Made by a program: the position numbers and the translations under genes. DNA of 64,000 nt, from positions 1 to 64,000 of the forward strand of contig NZ_JXMU01000017.1 in assembly GCF_001293565.1 (NCBI RefSeq). Direction: 5' to 3'. Source of the DNA: Ahrensia marina (GTDB taxonomy: Bacteria; Pseudomonadota; Alphaproteobacteria; Rhizobiales; Rhizobiaceae). The notes under the pieces are model-generated. The model saw only the letters and a list, made by a program, of their open reading frames with translations, ran no database searches and was not told the DNA's origin. This document shows, in pieces, positions 8,470 through 17,953 of the stretch; the first letter of the stretch is position 1; the number at the start of each line of letters is the position of its first letter.

Positions 8470-9189
8470 TCAGCGTCCAAAGCTACGGATCAGTTGCTGC
8501 AAAGACTGGTCTGACTGTTCGGACAGAGCAACCGATTGTTCAAAGCTGCGCTGCACCGTGATCAGGCGGGTGATCTCCTGTATGGGATTGACATTTGACT
8601 GTTCCACATAGCCCTGCATGACGCCTGCTTTGGACTGGTCCACCAAAGGTTCAGTGGTTGCATTGGCGCGAAAACCGGACGGACCATAGCGTTCAAAATC
8701 AATACCCGGTTCAAAGCTGAACAGGCCGACACCGCCGACAATATTACCGTTTTGTGAAATAACACCATCACCGGCAATATCAATCTCACCGGCAGCAATG
8801 TTAATCTGGATAGGTGCGCCGCCACCATCAAGAACCGCATCACCGCCCAGAGTGACCAAAGCGCCCTGATCATCCACTTTAAAGCGGCCATCACGCGTCA
8901 TGACATTAACGCCGTTGGATCGCACCTGAAACCAGGCATCACCCGAAATAGCCAAATCAAGCGTATTGCCTGTTTTTTCAAGTCCGCCTGCGCGGTCGCT
9001 GATGATTTCGTCACCTTTGGAGACCATTGATATGCGCTGATCGTCAACGCTCTTTAGCACTTCGTCAAACGTGATTTGCGTTGCACGAAAGCCAACGGTC
9101 CGGCTGTTTGCCACATTGTTCGCAAGGCTCGTTAGCCGTTCTTCCATGGCCACTTGCCCGGTAAGGCTGACGGTTAGTCCATCTTGCAT
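8470..9189 (-). CDS. flgF: Flagellar proximal rod protein FlgF
   Basis: FlgF is a proximal rod subunit related to FlgG. The 239-residue product begins MQDGLTVSLTGQVAMEERLT with LANNVANSRTVGFRATQITF, and ends with NPIQEITRLITVQRSFEQSV, both D0 signatures of the rod/hook family. It has the shorter central domain of FlgF relative to FlgG. It is the second gene of the minus-strand operon, one base after the DUF1217 gene, which is the usual rhizobial arrangement. Confidence 0.95.
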   Translation of the reverse strand: MQDGLTVSLTGQVAMEERLTSLANNVANSRTVGFRATQITFDEVLKSVDDQRISMVSKGDEIISDRAGGLEKTGNTLDLAISGDAWFQVRSNGVNVMTRDGRFKVDDQGALVTLGGDAVLDGGGAPIQINIAAGEIDIAGDGVISQNGNIVGGVGLFSFEPGIDFERYGPSGFRANATTEPLVDQSKAGVMQGYVEQSNVNPIQEITRLITVQRSFEQSVALSEQSDQSLQQLIRSFGR

Positions 9190-9190
9190 A

Positions 9191-9964
9191 TTATGTACGC
9201 CTCAATTGTTGGATTTGCAGCATCGTGTTCATATCAATACCAATTGCACCGGCCTGTCCGAACAGCAGACCAACGCCGCCTGCGTCTGTTGTTTGCGGAT
9301 TGTTGATGTCATAAAGTGCGGTGAATTTTTGCAGGAATTTCTCAATGCCTTCGGCGCTTTGAAACTCTTCCAGATCGAGTTTCTCGGATATCATTTCTAC
9401 TTGCTTATCCAGATCAAGCGCGGCTGTTGATTGTGGTATACCAAGGGCCGTACGAACCACTGTGGCAATGGCCGGTTCGGCCAGTATTTGTAGATAGGAT
9501 GTTATGTTTGGTGCTTTGCGCTCGAAATAAAGAGCGAGACGGACACCTTCATTATCCTGGCTTTCTTCCAGAGTCTGGCGCAGATATTTATCAACGACCT
9601 CACCTTGCGCTCTATCAAAAGAGGTCGCAGCGCTGCCAAATGATTCAAAGTTAAATGCCTTTGCAAATTCGCGGTAACGGGGGTCGGATAATGAATTGGC
9701 GAAGCTGTCATCATCGCTGATGCCTTCGTTCAACACCTTCTCCATAAACGCTGTCGCATAGGTCATTTCACCAAGACCGAAAGCCTGCATGGCAAATGCG
9801 AATACCCGCCGGTCGGCTACAAAGTCTTCCACGTTCTTGATAGTCTGGATTGTCTTGCTGAAATATTCAACTTCCCGCGCTTCAAAAGGCTGCGCAGCAA
9901 CGCGCGATATCGCAGAAGGTATATCGCGGCTTAAATTTTGATAGGACGTAAGGGTGCCAACCAT
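9191..9964 (-). CDS. DUF1217 flagellar-cluster protein
   Basis: This protein of about 257 residues matches my recollection of the DUF1217 family, an alphaproteobacterial family found with flagellar genes. Visible marks are YQNLSRDIPSAISRVAAQ near the start, repeated helical segments rich in phenylalanine (FAFAMQAFGLGEMTYATAF) and a conserved end naming small residues GAIGIDMNTMLQIQ. No signal peptide or membrane helix is evident, so it is probably cytoplasmic or an export substrate. The ATG at 9964 is chosen over an upstream TTG at 9982 because GGAG lies seven bases ahead of the ATG. It is the first gene of the minus-strand flagellar operon. Function is not established to my knowledge. Confidence 0.82.
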   Translation of the reverse strand: MVGTLTSYQNLSRDIPSAISRVAAQPFEAREVEYFSKTIQTIKNVEDFVADRRVFAFAMQAFGLGEMTYATAFMEKVLNEGISDDDSFANSLSDPRYREFAKAFNFESFGSAATSFDRAQGEVVDKYLRQTLEESQDNEGVRLALYFERKAPNITSYLQILAEPAIATVVRTALGIPQSTAALDLDKQVEMISEKLDLEEFQSAEGIEKFLQKFTALYDINNPQTTDAGGVGLLFGQAGAIGIDMNTMLQIQQLRRT

Positions 9965-10109
9965 GAAAGCGCTCCGGTTCAAACTGCCGGCAGGCTAGCG
10001 GCATCTGCTTGCGCGTAGCTGAACTGATAAAAGCGCTGGCACGACTACCTAAAAACAGTTTGAAGCAAGGTTTGCGTGTCATCTTGCGGCGAAACCATTG
10101 GAGATAGAT
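9965..10109. promoter_or_regulatory. Divergent flagellar promoter region
   Basis: This gap separates the divergent DUF1217-flgF-fliI operon (minus) from the motA-fliM operon (plus) and must hold promoters for both. A short G+C-rich inverted motif (GCCGGCAGGC) lies near 9980-9990. I could not assign convincing -35/-10 boxes by eye on either strand. Confidence 0.5.
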
Positions 10110-10964
10110 GTGGGCATTTTAATCGGCATGATCGTTACTCTCGGCTGCGTGCTGGGCGGTTATATGGCGATGGGCGGCAAATTGGGCGTCCTCAATCAAC
10201 CTTTTGAATTCGTAATTATTGGCGGTGCGGCAATCGGCATTTTCCTGATTGCCAACCCAATGTATGTTGTTAAAGACACAGGCAAATCGCTGGCCGAAAG
10301 TTTTAAAAACTCGGTTCCGACGAGCGAGAAATATCTTCAGCTTCTTGGCCTTCTTTACCAGCTGCTTCGCGAACTGAAGAACAAGCCACGCAACGAAGTT
10401 GAAACTCATATCGACAATCCGGATGATTCGGAAATCTTTCAGGGTTATCCGCTGATTCTCCAGGAACCTGATCTAACGGGCTTCATCTGTGACTATGTGC
10501 GCCTTATCATTGTCGGCAATGCCAGACCGCACGAAGTCGAGGCGCTGATGGAAGAGGAAATCGACACCATCAAGCACGACAAGATGAAAGCCTATCACGG
10601 CCTGCAGGCAATGGCGGACGGCCTGCCCGCTCTCGGCATTGTTGCCGCGGTGTTGGGCGTGGTCAAAGCGATGGGCGCCATTGACCAGAGCCCGGAGATT
10701 TTGGGCGGCCTAATCGGTGCGGCTTTGGTTGGTACATTTGTGGGTATCTTCCTGTCCTATGCGGTTGTCGGCCCGATTGCGACAAGCGTTAAAACCGTTC
10801 GTGAAAAGAACATCCGTTTGTACTTCGTCGCCAAGCAAACCCTTATTGCCTATATGAACGGCTCACTGCCTCAGGTGGCGCTGGAATTCGGACGCAAAAC
10901 AATTTCGCACCATTACCGGCCAACACTTGATGATGTTGAAAACGTCTCCATGGGTGGTGGTTAA
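10110..10964 (+). CDS. motA: Flagellar motor stator protein MotA
   Basis: MotA pairs with MotB to form the proton channel that drives flagellar rotation. The product of about 284 residues has four membrane helices: two at the N-terminus ([18 protein letters not shown] and [20 protein letters not shown]) and two around residues 170-225 ([17 protein letters not shown] and [20 protein letters not shown]), with the cytoplasmic loop between. The GTG at 10110 is preferred to an upstream TTG at 10098 because GGAG lies directly ahead of it. motB is not next to it, as in other Rhizobiales. It begins the plus-strand motor/switch operon. Confidence 0.95.
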   Translation: MGILIGMIVTLGCVLGGYMAMGGKLGVLNQPFEFVIIGGAAIGIFLIANPMYVVKDTGKSLAESFKNSVPTSEKYLQLLGLLYQLLRELKNKPRNEVETHIDNPDDSEIFQGYPLILQEPDLTGFICDYVRLIIVGNARPHEVEALMEEEIDTIKHDKMKAYHGLQAMADGLPALGIVAAVLGVVKAMGAIDQSPEILGGLIGAALVGTFVGIFLSYAVVGPIATSVKTVREKNIRLYFVAKQTLIAYMNGSLPQVALEFGRKTISHHYRPTLDDVENVSMGGG

Positions 10965-10969
10965 GATCA

Positions 10970-11857
10970 ATGTCTATTGCAGTGGCGACCCCTATCAATA
11001 GCGACATGCCGGATGTGTATAAACGCATCCTTCGGCAAAAAGGCGAGCACGAACACATTGACAAGCTGGTCAGTGCGGTGTCCTCGCGCTTTCAATCTGC
11101 GCTCAACACCAATTTTAAAACCTTAGGCTATGAAATTAAATGGCGCGTTGAAGGCACAGCCAAAAGCTTTGATTTCCGCAATTCAAACGATACTGCGTTT
11201 TTCGGCTTTAAGTCCGACAAGGGCAGAGTTCCGGCGGCAATGTGTGTGCTGCCTCAACAAGGATCAATGCTTGTCGACATGATGCTGGGATCAGATCCCG
11301 AGCTTGAAAGCGACGCCAGCGCGACAGCCCTGACAGAATTTCAGGAAACCATTCTTATCGAGTTCGGTAATTTGATGGCAGCAACCATTGAATCCGTACT
11401 CGACCTGTCATCGCGGTTAAGTCTTGATAAAATGACCGGCCAGACGACACAAAACGGACTTGGCGATCACGCAAGCTTTGCCATGACAGTTCAACATGGC
11501 AACCAGTCCTACACATTTGAGGTTTTGCTGTCTCAGAGCGCGATACTGAAATTGAATTTCCGGGAAAAGGAACCAGAGCCCCCGCGTGAAAACAAACGTG
11601 AAATATCGCCGGAAAAAGACATCGATATCGAAATTCTTGGTGTTATCCACCTTTCCGAGATGACATTGAGAGATGTTGCCAAGTTAAAACCCGGTGCAAC
11701 GCTTTCTTTGGGGGATAATAAAAAGTGCCAAACCACACTTTCCTCTAAGGGACGCAAGCTTCACAAATGCCAACTCGGGCAAGATGAAACTTCATACGCA
11801 TTACTGGTCGAAGAAGCGCACGAGCCGATTCAGTCGATTATAACTTCAGCCGTTTAG
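10970..11857 (+). CDS. fliM: Flagellar motor switch protein FliM
   Basis: FliM forms part of the C ring and binds phosphorylated CheY to switch rotation. The 295-residue product is shorter and more divergent than enterobacterial FliM (about 334). The middle domain is visible (ALTEFQETILIEFGNLMAAT), and the C-terminal SpoA-type domain (about residues 215-290) begins near DIDIEILGVIHLSEMTLRDV. The N-terminal CheY-binding helix typical of FliM is not obvious by eye. Position between motA and fliN supports the call over a generic SpoA protein. Confidence 0.87.
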   Translation: MSIAVATPINSDMPDVYKRILRQKGEHEHIDKLVSAVSSRFQSALNTNFKTLGYEIKWRVEGTAKSFDFRNSNDTAFFGFKSDKGRVPAAMCVLPQQGSMLVDMMLGSDPELESDASATALTEFQETILIEFGNLMAATIESVLDLSSRLSLDKMTGQTTQNGLGDHASFAMTVQHGNQSYTFEVLLSQSAILKLNFREKEPEPPRENKREISPEKDIDIEILGVIHLSEMTLRDVAKLKPGATLSLGDNKKCQTTLSSKGRKLHKCQLGQDETSYALLVEEAHEPIQSIITSAV

Positions 11858-11873
11858 AAGGCGAACAAATATT

Positions 11874-12317
11874 ATGGCAGATTTAAAGGCAGATAGCCCC
11901 CTCGATATGGACCTGGAACCACTGGAGCCGCTGGAAGAGCCAAGCGTGCTTGCAGATGCCGAAGAGCCGGCATCCTTTGTTGAATCCGATCCGCTGAATG
12001 AGGCAATCAACGAATTGCAAAAATCAATTTCTGATGATGAACTTGATGGTGCGGCGAGGAAATATACAGGCAAAGCCAATTATAATAAGAGCGTCTTTGA
12101 TGTTCCTGTTGAAGTGCAGGTGATCATTGGCTCAACACGCATGTCTGTATCGCAACTCATGGCACTGGAACCAGATACCGTTGTCACGCTCGACTCCAAA
12201 GTCGGCGAACCGGTTGATATTGCTGTGAACGGCAAAAAAATTGGTGAAGGCGAATTGGAGATCGACAGTCATGATCCTAATTCGCTTTGCGTCCGTATCG
12301 TAAAACTTGGCTCGTAA
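11874..12317 (+). CDS. fliN: Flagellar motor switch protein FliN
   Basis: FliN is the base of the C ring and with FliM forms a switch and an export docking site. The 147-residue product has an acidic, low-complexity N-terminal extension (about residues 1-60) and a C-terminal SpoA domain with the pattern VPVEVQVIIGSTRMSVSQLM and LDSKVGEPVDIAVNGKKIGE. The SpoA portion is of normal length. It follows fliM by 16 bases and precedes fliG by nine. Confidence 0.95.
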   Translation: MADLKADSPLDMDLEPLEPLEEPSVLADAEEPASFVESDPLNEAINELQKSISDDELDGAARKYTGKANYNKSVFDVPVEVQVIIGSTRMSVSQLMALEPDTVVTLDSKVGEPVDIAVNGKKIGEGELEIDSHDPNSLCVRIVKLGS

Positions 12318-12326
12318 GATTTACTC

Positions 12327-13325
12327 ATGGTAAAAGTTTACACACTCAGCAGACCACAACGCGCCGCTGCCATTCTCGTAGCAATGGGTAAAGAGCGTGC
12401 CGGCGTTGTTTTGAAAACATTCAAAAGCGACGAGCTGCGTGTGATGATTGACGCCGCCCATACATTACAGACAATCCCGCAGCCTGATCTGGAAAAGCTG
12501 GTTCAGGAATTCGAGGCAGAATTTACCAAAGGTGTCGGCCTGATTGATTCGGCTGACACGATGAAGAATATCCTCAATGACTTTATGAGCGATGATGAAC
12601 TGAAAGATTTCATCAAGCGCGAGCAAATGGATAATTCTGAAAAAGAAACCATCAACATTTGGGAACAGCTGGAAGAGACAGAACCGGAAAAGGTTGTTGC
12701 TTATCTTGAAAAGCAGCCGGCCCAGCTTGCATCCATTATTCTGAAACGTCTTCAACCCAAGACGTCGGCGTCTTTGCTCAAACAATTGCCTGAAGACAAG
12801 CGCAAAAAGACAGTGGCGCGTATGCTTTCTTCGCGCGACATCAGCGACCGTATGCTTGAGGCTATCGAGAAAAATCTGCGTGAAGAGTTCAAGCCTAATC
12901 CAAATGCGGGCGGAATGCGTGAGTCAGCATCCAAAATGGCTGACATTCTCAACGAGATGGACAGCGAGACATGCGATATGATGCTGGCGCAGATGGAAGG
13001 TCAGATCGATGACAAGAAGCTGGCGCTGGTTAAATCTATGATGTTCCGCTTTGAAGATGTGGTGCGCATGGCTACCGAAGACCGCACCAAGCTTTGTGAC
13101 GGCCTACCGCAGGAGCTGCTCACAAATGCATTGTACAAAGCAGATAAAAGCGTCATGGAAGCTGTGCTTTCCAGCCTTGGTCAACGCACACGCCGGATGA
13201 TCGAATCCGAAATAAGCGACGACGTGAAAATACAGGAAAACACCGTTCTCCAAGCCCGTAAATCAATCGCGACACTAGCCCTGAAAATGGCCGCTGAAGG
13301 CCAGATTACTCTGCCGGAAAAGTAG
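12327..13325 (+). CDS. fliG: Flagellar motor switch protein FliG
   Basis: FliG connects the MS ring to the switch and contacts MotA to generate torque. The 332-residue product has the N-terminal domain LSRPQRAAAILVAMGKERAG, the middle domain (QPAQLASIILKRLQPKTSAS) and the C-terminal torque domain with charged helices (FEDVVRMATEDRTKLCDGLP). Length matches the family. It lies between fliN and flhB in the motor operon. Confidence 0.96.
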   Translation: MVKVYTLSRPQRAAAILVAMGKERAGVVLKTFKSDELRVMIDAAHTLQTIPQPDLEKLVQEFEAEFTKGVGLIDSADTMKNILNDFMSDDELKDFIKREQMDNSEKETINIWEQLEETEPEKVVAYLEKQPAQLASIILKRLQPKTSASLLKQLPEDKRKKTVARMLSSRDISDRMLEAIEKNLREEFKPNPNAGGMRESASKMADILNEMDSETCDMMLAQMEGQIDDKKLALVKSMMFRFEDVVRMATEDRTKLCDGLPQELLTNALYKADKSVMEAVLSSLGQRTRRMIESEISDDVKIQENTVLQARKSIATLALKMAAEGQITLPEK

Positions 13326-13338
13326 GGGTCGCTAGGTC

Positions 13339-14427
13339 ATGTCCGACGATCAAGACAAAGAACAGAAAACCGAAGACGCTTCAGAACAGAAGATCAAAGA
13401 CGCATTGGAAAAAGGTCAAACCCCTGTTTCCAAAGAGCTGTCGATCTTTTTCAGTCTTCTGGTCATACTGGCCGTTACCGTGTTCACCATGTCGGGCAAT
13501 ATGGCGGCAACTGGCGAACAGCTCGCCGGGTTGCTTGACCGCTCAGGTGAAATCCATCTTGTGTCCAGTGACGATATTATGGAGCTTGCCAATGTCTGCA
13601 TCTCCATCGGCATCATTATCGCCGCCCCGTTCTTTGTCGGCTTGATGCTCGCCGGTATTGCCAGTTCTGTTTCCCAGAACCCGCCGTCAATCGTATGGAA
13701 ACGCGTAACCCCGCAACTATCCAGAATTTCATTGAGCAAGGGCCGCGAGCGTATTTTCTCCGGCAAGGGTTTCATCGAGTTTTTGAAATCCGTTGCCAAG
13801 GTCGGCATCTCTATCTTTATCGTTTACCTCCTCACATCCAATTTTATCGAAGGTTTGATAACCGGTCTTTATACGCGGACCGCCGATTTTCTGAACCACC
13901 TCCAGATTGAGCTGATCGGCATCGTTTCAGCGATTTTGGTGACCATGACCGCCATCACTGCGGTTGATATTTTCATATCGCGCAAACAATGGCTCGATGA
14001 TTTGAAGATGACCAAGCAAGAGGTCAAAGACGAAATCAAGCAGGCAATGGGCGACCCGCTGCTGCGTTCACGCCAGCGCTCTATGGCTCTGGACCGCTCG
14101 CGCAATCGAATGATGGCGGCAGTGCCGACAGCAACTGTCATCATCGCCAATCCGACACACTTTTCTGTGGCCCTGCGCTACCGGCCGGATGAAGATCCCG
14201 CGCCTATGGTTGTCGCAATGGGACAGGACATCATCGCGTTGCGCATTCGTGAAATTGCAAAAGATCATGAAGTGCCTGTCATTGAGAATGTGCAGCTCGC
14301 ACGCGGTCTTTATAAAATTTCGAAGGTCGACCAGCCAATCCCGCCAGAATTTTTCCAGTCCGTTGCGCAAATTATCGCATTTCTTAGAAATCAAACCGCC
14401 AAAAGCCAGAAAATGGGTCTCGCTTAA
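13339..14427 (+). CDS. flhB: Flagellar export switch protein FlhB
   Basis: FlhB is the export-gate component that switches substrate specificity from rod/hook to filament. The 362-residue product has four membrane helices in the first 215 residues and the cytoplasmic autocleavage motif NPTH (within ATVIIANPTHFSVALRY, about residues 265-281). Length and order match the family. The stop overlaps the next gene's start (TAATG), implying coupled translation. Confidence 0.97.
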   Translation: MSDDQDKEQKTEDASEQKIKDALEKGQTPVSKELSIFFSLLVILAVTVFTMSGNMAATGEQLAGLLDRSGEIHLVSSDDIMELANVCISIGIIIAAPFFVGLMLAGIASSVSQNPPSIVWKRVTPQLSRISLSKGRERIFSGKGFIEFLKSVAKVGISIFIVYLLTSNFIEGLITGLYTRTADFLNHLQIELIGIVSAILVTMTAITAVDIFISRKQWLDDLKMTKQEVKDEIKQAMGDPLLRSRQRSMALDRSRNRMMAAVPTATVIIANPTHFSVALRYRPDEDPAPMVVAMGQDIIALRIREIAKDHEVPVIENVQLARGLYKISKVDQPIPPEFFQSVAQIIAFLRNQTAKSQKMGLA

Positions 14428-14897
14428 TGAATGAAATGACGCTCCATTCCAAGATTGAAGCCCAGCTAGCGGCGACATTGCGCGGGTTTATAGCCGAGCT
14501 CAGGCTCGTCGATCTGTCCCACTATATCGGCTATATTCAAATGGAGCGTTTCGATTGCCTGACCGATATTGTCGAAGAGGCCTCGCAGCTGTTTTTTGCG
14601 CCTGGCTTTCTGCATTTAGAAGAAGTCGCGTCAGCAACATCGGATTGGGGCACAGAACCCTATGTGTCGCTGAATATCAGCTTTAACGGTGCCCGCGCAC
14701 GCAACATAACCAACATCGTGCTGTACGACACTTATGCGACCGTTAAGCTGCTCCACACATCGTCAGCCGACAGCGGTTTGAGCGATGAGGAAATTGAAGA
14801 TTCTTGTCGCCGCGAGATTGAAGAAAATTATCTGGGCAAGGTGCCGCTGGGCGCCTTGGGCCGATTGCCTGCATTGGGCAGTTCCGGTTTGCTGTAA
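14427..14897 (+). CDS. Conserved hypothetical protein after flhB
   Basis: I do not recognise a named family. The 156-residue product has no signal peptide or membrane helix and appears to be an alpha/beta cytoplasmic protein (YIGYIQMERFDCLTDIVEEA, then GTEPYVSLNISFNGARARN). Its start is fused to the flhB stop as TAATG, so it belongs to the motor operon and is the last gene in it. A role linked to the flagellar switch or polar placement is possible, but only from position. Confidence 0.72.
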   Translation: MNEMTLHSKIEAQLAATLRGFIAELRLVDLSHYIGYIQMERFDCLTDIVEEASQLFFAPGFLHLEEVASATSDWGTEPYVSLNISFNGARARNITNIVLYDTYATVKLLHTSSADSGLSDEEIEDSCRREIEENYLGKVPLGALGRLPALGSSGLL

Positions 14898-15155
14898 GCC
14901 AGAACAGCAGGCATTAATACCACCGGCTACAACCCTGAGACGTCTTTGCACGCTAACATTTTCCTAGTGTAAAATCGCCTATTACTCTTAATACTACAAT
15001 AACGATTGTAGGTGACGGTTCTAATTGCCGGCCAAGATGTATTGGCTCTGTCCTATCTACTCAGATCATGAGGATTGCGGTGGAAGGCCCTGTCGCGACG
15101 GGCGCCTGACGGCGATACGCGGCATCAATAATTCTTCATTTCTACGGAGATATTC
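14898..15155 (+). promoter_or_regulatory. Intergenic leader of PAS chemoreceptor
   Basis: This gap lies between the motor operon and the PAS chemoreceptor gene. It holds a G+C-rich hairpin around 15085-15105 (GCCC-GTC/GAC-GGGC with one bulged base) and a good ribosome-binding site (ACGGAGA) before the ATG at 15156. No T-run follows the hairpin, so it is not a clear terminator. No other gene is apparent. Confidence 0.4.
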
Positions 15156-17021
15156 ATGATCGCGTTTAGCTCAAAACACAGTAACAATGCCGTATCAATT
15201 CTGGCTGCCATTGATAAATCAGCCGCGTGCATCGAATTTGACCCACAAGGCAATATTCTCGACGCTAATGAAAATTTTTGCAAAGTTACCGGCTATGATC
15301 TGAAAGAGATCGTCGGCAAACATCACAGCATGTTTGTTGATAAAGCATATGCAGAATCTAAGGAGTATCAGGATTTCTGGCAAGATCTGCGCAATGGTAA
15401 CTTTAACAGCAGTGAGTTCAGCCGCTTTGATAAAAACGGCAAAGAGTTTTGGATCAGAGCGACCTATAATCCGGTGACGGACAACCGTGGCAGAACGAAA
15501 AAAGTTGTCAAACTCGCCTACGATATCACCAAGGAAAAGAATGAAGCGTTCGACAATGCCGCGCGGCTGGACGCCATGTCGAAATCCTCCGCGATTATCG
15601 AGTTTAACATTGACGGCACAATTTTGTGGGCCAACGAGCCGTTTTGCCAAACGCTCGGCTACAGCCTTGAGGAAATTGTCGGCAAGAAACACTCAATGTT
15701 CGTGCATCCCGAGTTTGCGCAGTCACAGGAATATAAGGATCACTGGACAACGCTTCGCAGTGGTCAATGTGTAAGCGGTGAGTTCAAGCGCATGGGTAAA
15801 GGCGGGAACGACGTTTTCATCCAAGCCAATTATCACCCGACAAAAGATTCCCGAGGCAATATTGTCAAAGTCATCAAGTTTGCAACCGACATTACACCGC
15901 GCCTTTCTGCAATTGAGAGAATTGGTCAAAGCCTTCAGGCGCTGGCGACCGGCGATCTAACGGCAAACATTGACGATGTGACATTTGAAAATGACATGGA
16001 AGGTTTGCGTCAAAACCTAAACCATGCACTGTCCCAATTTTCTTCGGCGTTCAACGGGGTATCTGGCGCATCAGGCTCCATTCGCACAGGTATTCGAGAA
16101 TTTGTGACGGCATCGGACGATCTTTCCCAGCGCACCGAACGCCAGGCGGCTACACTTGAAGAAACAGCTGCCAATCTCAACAATATCACCGAGAATATTC
16201 GCCTGTCGTCCAAAAGCGCCGAAGAAACACAAACCGTGGCAAAAGAAGCGACCAAAGACGCCAAGCGTAGCGGAGAAGTTGTGGAGCGCGCTCTGGATGC
16301 GATGCGATTGATCGAAGGGTCAGCGACGGAAATCAGCAAGATCATCTCTGTTATCGACGAAATTGCTTTCCAGACCAATCTATTGGCGCTCAATGCCGGC
16401 GTTGAAGCGGCGCGCGCGGGTGATGCAGGGCGCGGTTTTGCGGTGGTGGCAACCGAGGTTCGCGATCTTGCCCAGCGTTCGGCCAGTGCTGCCAAGGAGA
16501 TTGAAGCACTCATCTTGAAATCCGGCCAACAGGTGAAGCAAGGCTCCAAGCTGGTCGATGAAGCCGGCGGCGCCTTGAAACGGATCTCGCAGCAGGTTGT
16601 GCAGATCAGTGAGGCCATTGACGGTATTGCTGCGCGCAGTTCCGAGCAGGCGGGCACTATTAGCGAGATCAACCTTACCGTAGGCGAAATTGAGAAAGGT
16701 ACACAGCAGAACGCTGCAATGGCGGAAGAAGCAACGGCGGCCTGTCACTCTCTCAACACCGAAGCGACGGAACTTGAGAAACTGGTTTCCAAGTTCAAAA
16801 GCGGACAGACTGTAAGCCACCGTGCGGTTTCACTTGCTGCCGTCGCTGCGCCCAAGCCTCAGGCAAAACCAATTGCTGTCAGCGAAAAAGTGCCAGTAAA
16901 AGGTGCAGAAACCCGATCAGAAAAACCGCAGGTCAGGCACAGTGAAAAACCGGCGCCAGTACCCGAGAACTATGTGTCAGGCAATGCGGCGGTTGATATG
17001 GACAATTGGGAAGAATTCTAG
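15156..17021 (+). CDS. Soluble PAS-PAS methyl-accepting chemotaxis protein
   Basis: This 621-residue chemoreceptor has two PAS domains in tandem (about residues 18-130, [17 protein letters not shown], and 140-252, [17 protein letters not shown]), a HAMP-like linker (about 255-305) and a full signalling domain with the conserved hairpin tip [20 protein letters not shown]. There is no membrane helix, so it should be a cytoplasmic receptor for redox or an internal ligand. The C-terminus ends in DNWEEF, resembling the NWETF-type pentapeptide that tethers CheR/CheB in other receptors. It probably signals to the flagellar switch encoded upstream. Confidence 0.94.
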   Translation: MIAFSSKHSNNAVSILAAIDKSAACIEFDPQGNILDANENFCKVTGYDLKEIVGKHHSMFVDKAYAESKEYQDFWQDLRNGNFNSSEFSRFDKNGKEFWIRATYNPVTDNRGRTKKVVKLAYDITKEKNEAFDNAARLDAMSKSSAIIEFNIDGTILWANEPFCQTLGYSLEEIVGKKHSMFVHPEFAQSQEYKDHWTTLRSGQCVSGEFKRMGKGGNDVFIQANYHPTKDSRGNIVKVIKFATDITPRLSAIERIGQSLQALATGDLTANIDDVTFENDMEGLRQNLNHALSQFSSAFNGVSGASGSIRTGIREFVTASDDLSQRTERQAATLEETAANLNNITENIRLSSKSAEETQTVAKEATKDAKRSGEVVERALDAMRLIEGSATEISKIISVIDEIAFQTNLLALNAGVEAARAGDAGRGFAVVATEVRDLAQRSASAAKEIEALILKSGQQVKQGSKLVDEAGGALKRISQQVVQISEAIDGIAARSSEQAGTISEINLTVGEIEKGTQQNAAMAEEATAACHSLNTEATELEKLVSKFKSGQTVSHRAVSLAAVAAPKPQAKPIAVSEKVPVKGAETRSEKPQVRHSEKPAPVPENYVSGNAAVDMDNWEEF

Positions 17022-17038
17022 ACCGGCACACTCGGCAC

Positions 17039-17818
17039 CTAGGAAATAATGGTCAGGTCAATCAAGCCCAGCTTTATTGCTTTCGATACGGCATGGGGCC
17101 GGTTGACCGCATCCAGTTTGTCGCAAACCATACCCAAATAACGGTTCACCGTGTGCTCTGACAACGTTAAAATCTTTGAGATTTCATAGCTGGATTTTCC
17201 GTTCGCGCACCACAGCAAACATTCGCGCTCGCGCATTGATATCTTCTTTTTCAATGCGCCATCATTTTCACCGGCCGCATTCGCTTTGGCTTTTATAGCC
17301 GCGAAACGCCCGGCAACAGCCATAAAGAAATGCGACACCAGCGATTTCAATCGTTCATAGGTCGGCTCATCCAAACGCTCGGCATCTGTACCTATGAAGA
17401 AATTAAGCTGCATGTCATCAAGACGCACCGGCACCATCACCACCCGGCGATATTCTAATGTTGCAAAATCACTTAAATATTTTTGCAAATCCGCATCGGT
17501 GTTATCGCCATAAATGCTTTTGAGAGCGTCTATATCAATAGGTTCGAATGCTTCCGGACGATTGATAGGCAGGCGTCCGGCCGCACACATGCGCAGTGTT
17601 TCGATTTCGAATGATTGCTCTAACGCACAATAATGAACCGTGGCGCTGTCTTCCGCTTTCGGGCTAGTTCCTGCAACAATCAGGGCCTGCCATCCATACT
17701 CGCTTAATGTGTCGGAGAACGCGTTAAATGCTTTGGATAAGTCTGACGTTTCCGTCACGCAGGCCGCAGCGCTTTGTATGTCTTTGGATGTTACGATGGA
17801 AGTCACATGCGCAGTCAT
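17039..17818 (-). CDS. LuxR-family transcriptional regulator
   Basis: The 259-residue product has a C-terminal LuxR helix-turn-helix (about residues 190-252, MRERECLLWCANGKSSYEIS and ILTLSEHTVNRYLGMVCDKL) and an N-terminal domain of the size of autoinducer-binding domains, whose ligand cannot be told by eye. In rhizobia the LuxR-type pair VisN/VisR controls motility from within the flagellar region; only one gene is here and the pair is absent, so no symbol is given. No acyl-homoserine lactone synthase is seen nearby. The gene is convergent with the PAS receptor and lies beside a second receptor, so a motility role is plausible. An inverted repeat lies just upstream. Confidence 0.85.
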   Translation of the reverse strand: MTAHVTSIVTSKDIQSAAACVTETSDLSKAFNAFSDTLSEYGWQALIVAGTSPKAEDSATVHYCALEQSFEIETLRMCAAGRLPINRPEAFEPIDIDALKSIYGDNTDADLQKYLSDFATLEYRRVVMVPVRLDDMQLNFFIGTDAERLDEPTYERLKSLVSHFFMAVAGRFAAIKAKANAAGENDGALKKKISMRERECLLWCANGKSSYEISKILTLSEHTVNRYLGMVCDKLDAVNRPHAVSKAIKLGLIDLTIIS

Positions 17819-17858
17819 ATCGGCAAACGGTGTCTTTTATCCTTCAGTGATAAACACA

Positions 17859-17889
17859 AACCATTATTACACATGGTGCAATAACGGTT
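17859..17889. promoter_or_regulatory. Inverted repeat upstream of luxR-type gene
   Basis: AACCATTATT (17859-17868) and AATAACGGTT (17880-17889) match as an inverted repeat in nine of ten positions with an 11-base spacer. It lies 41-71 bases upstream of the LuxR-type gene start (minus strand) and just beyond the end of the large chemoreceptor gene. It may be an operator for self-regulation; this is inference. Confidence 0.4.
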
Positions 17890-17953
17890 CATGTTTGAAC
17901 AGATATAGCGAATCTTTATGACACTAACTTACGCCCATAGTCGAAATGGTCAA

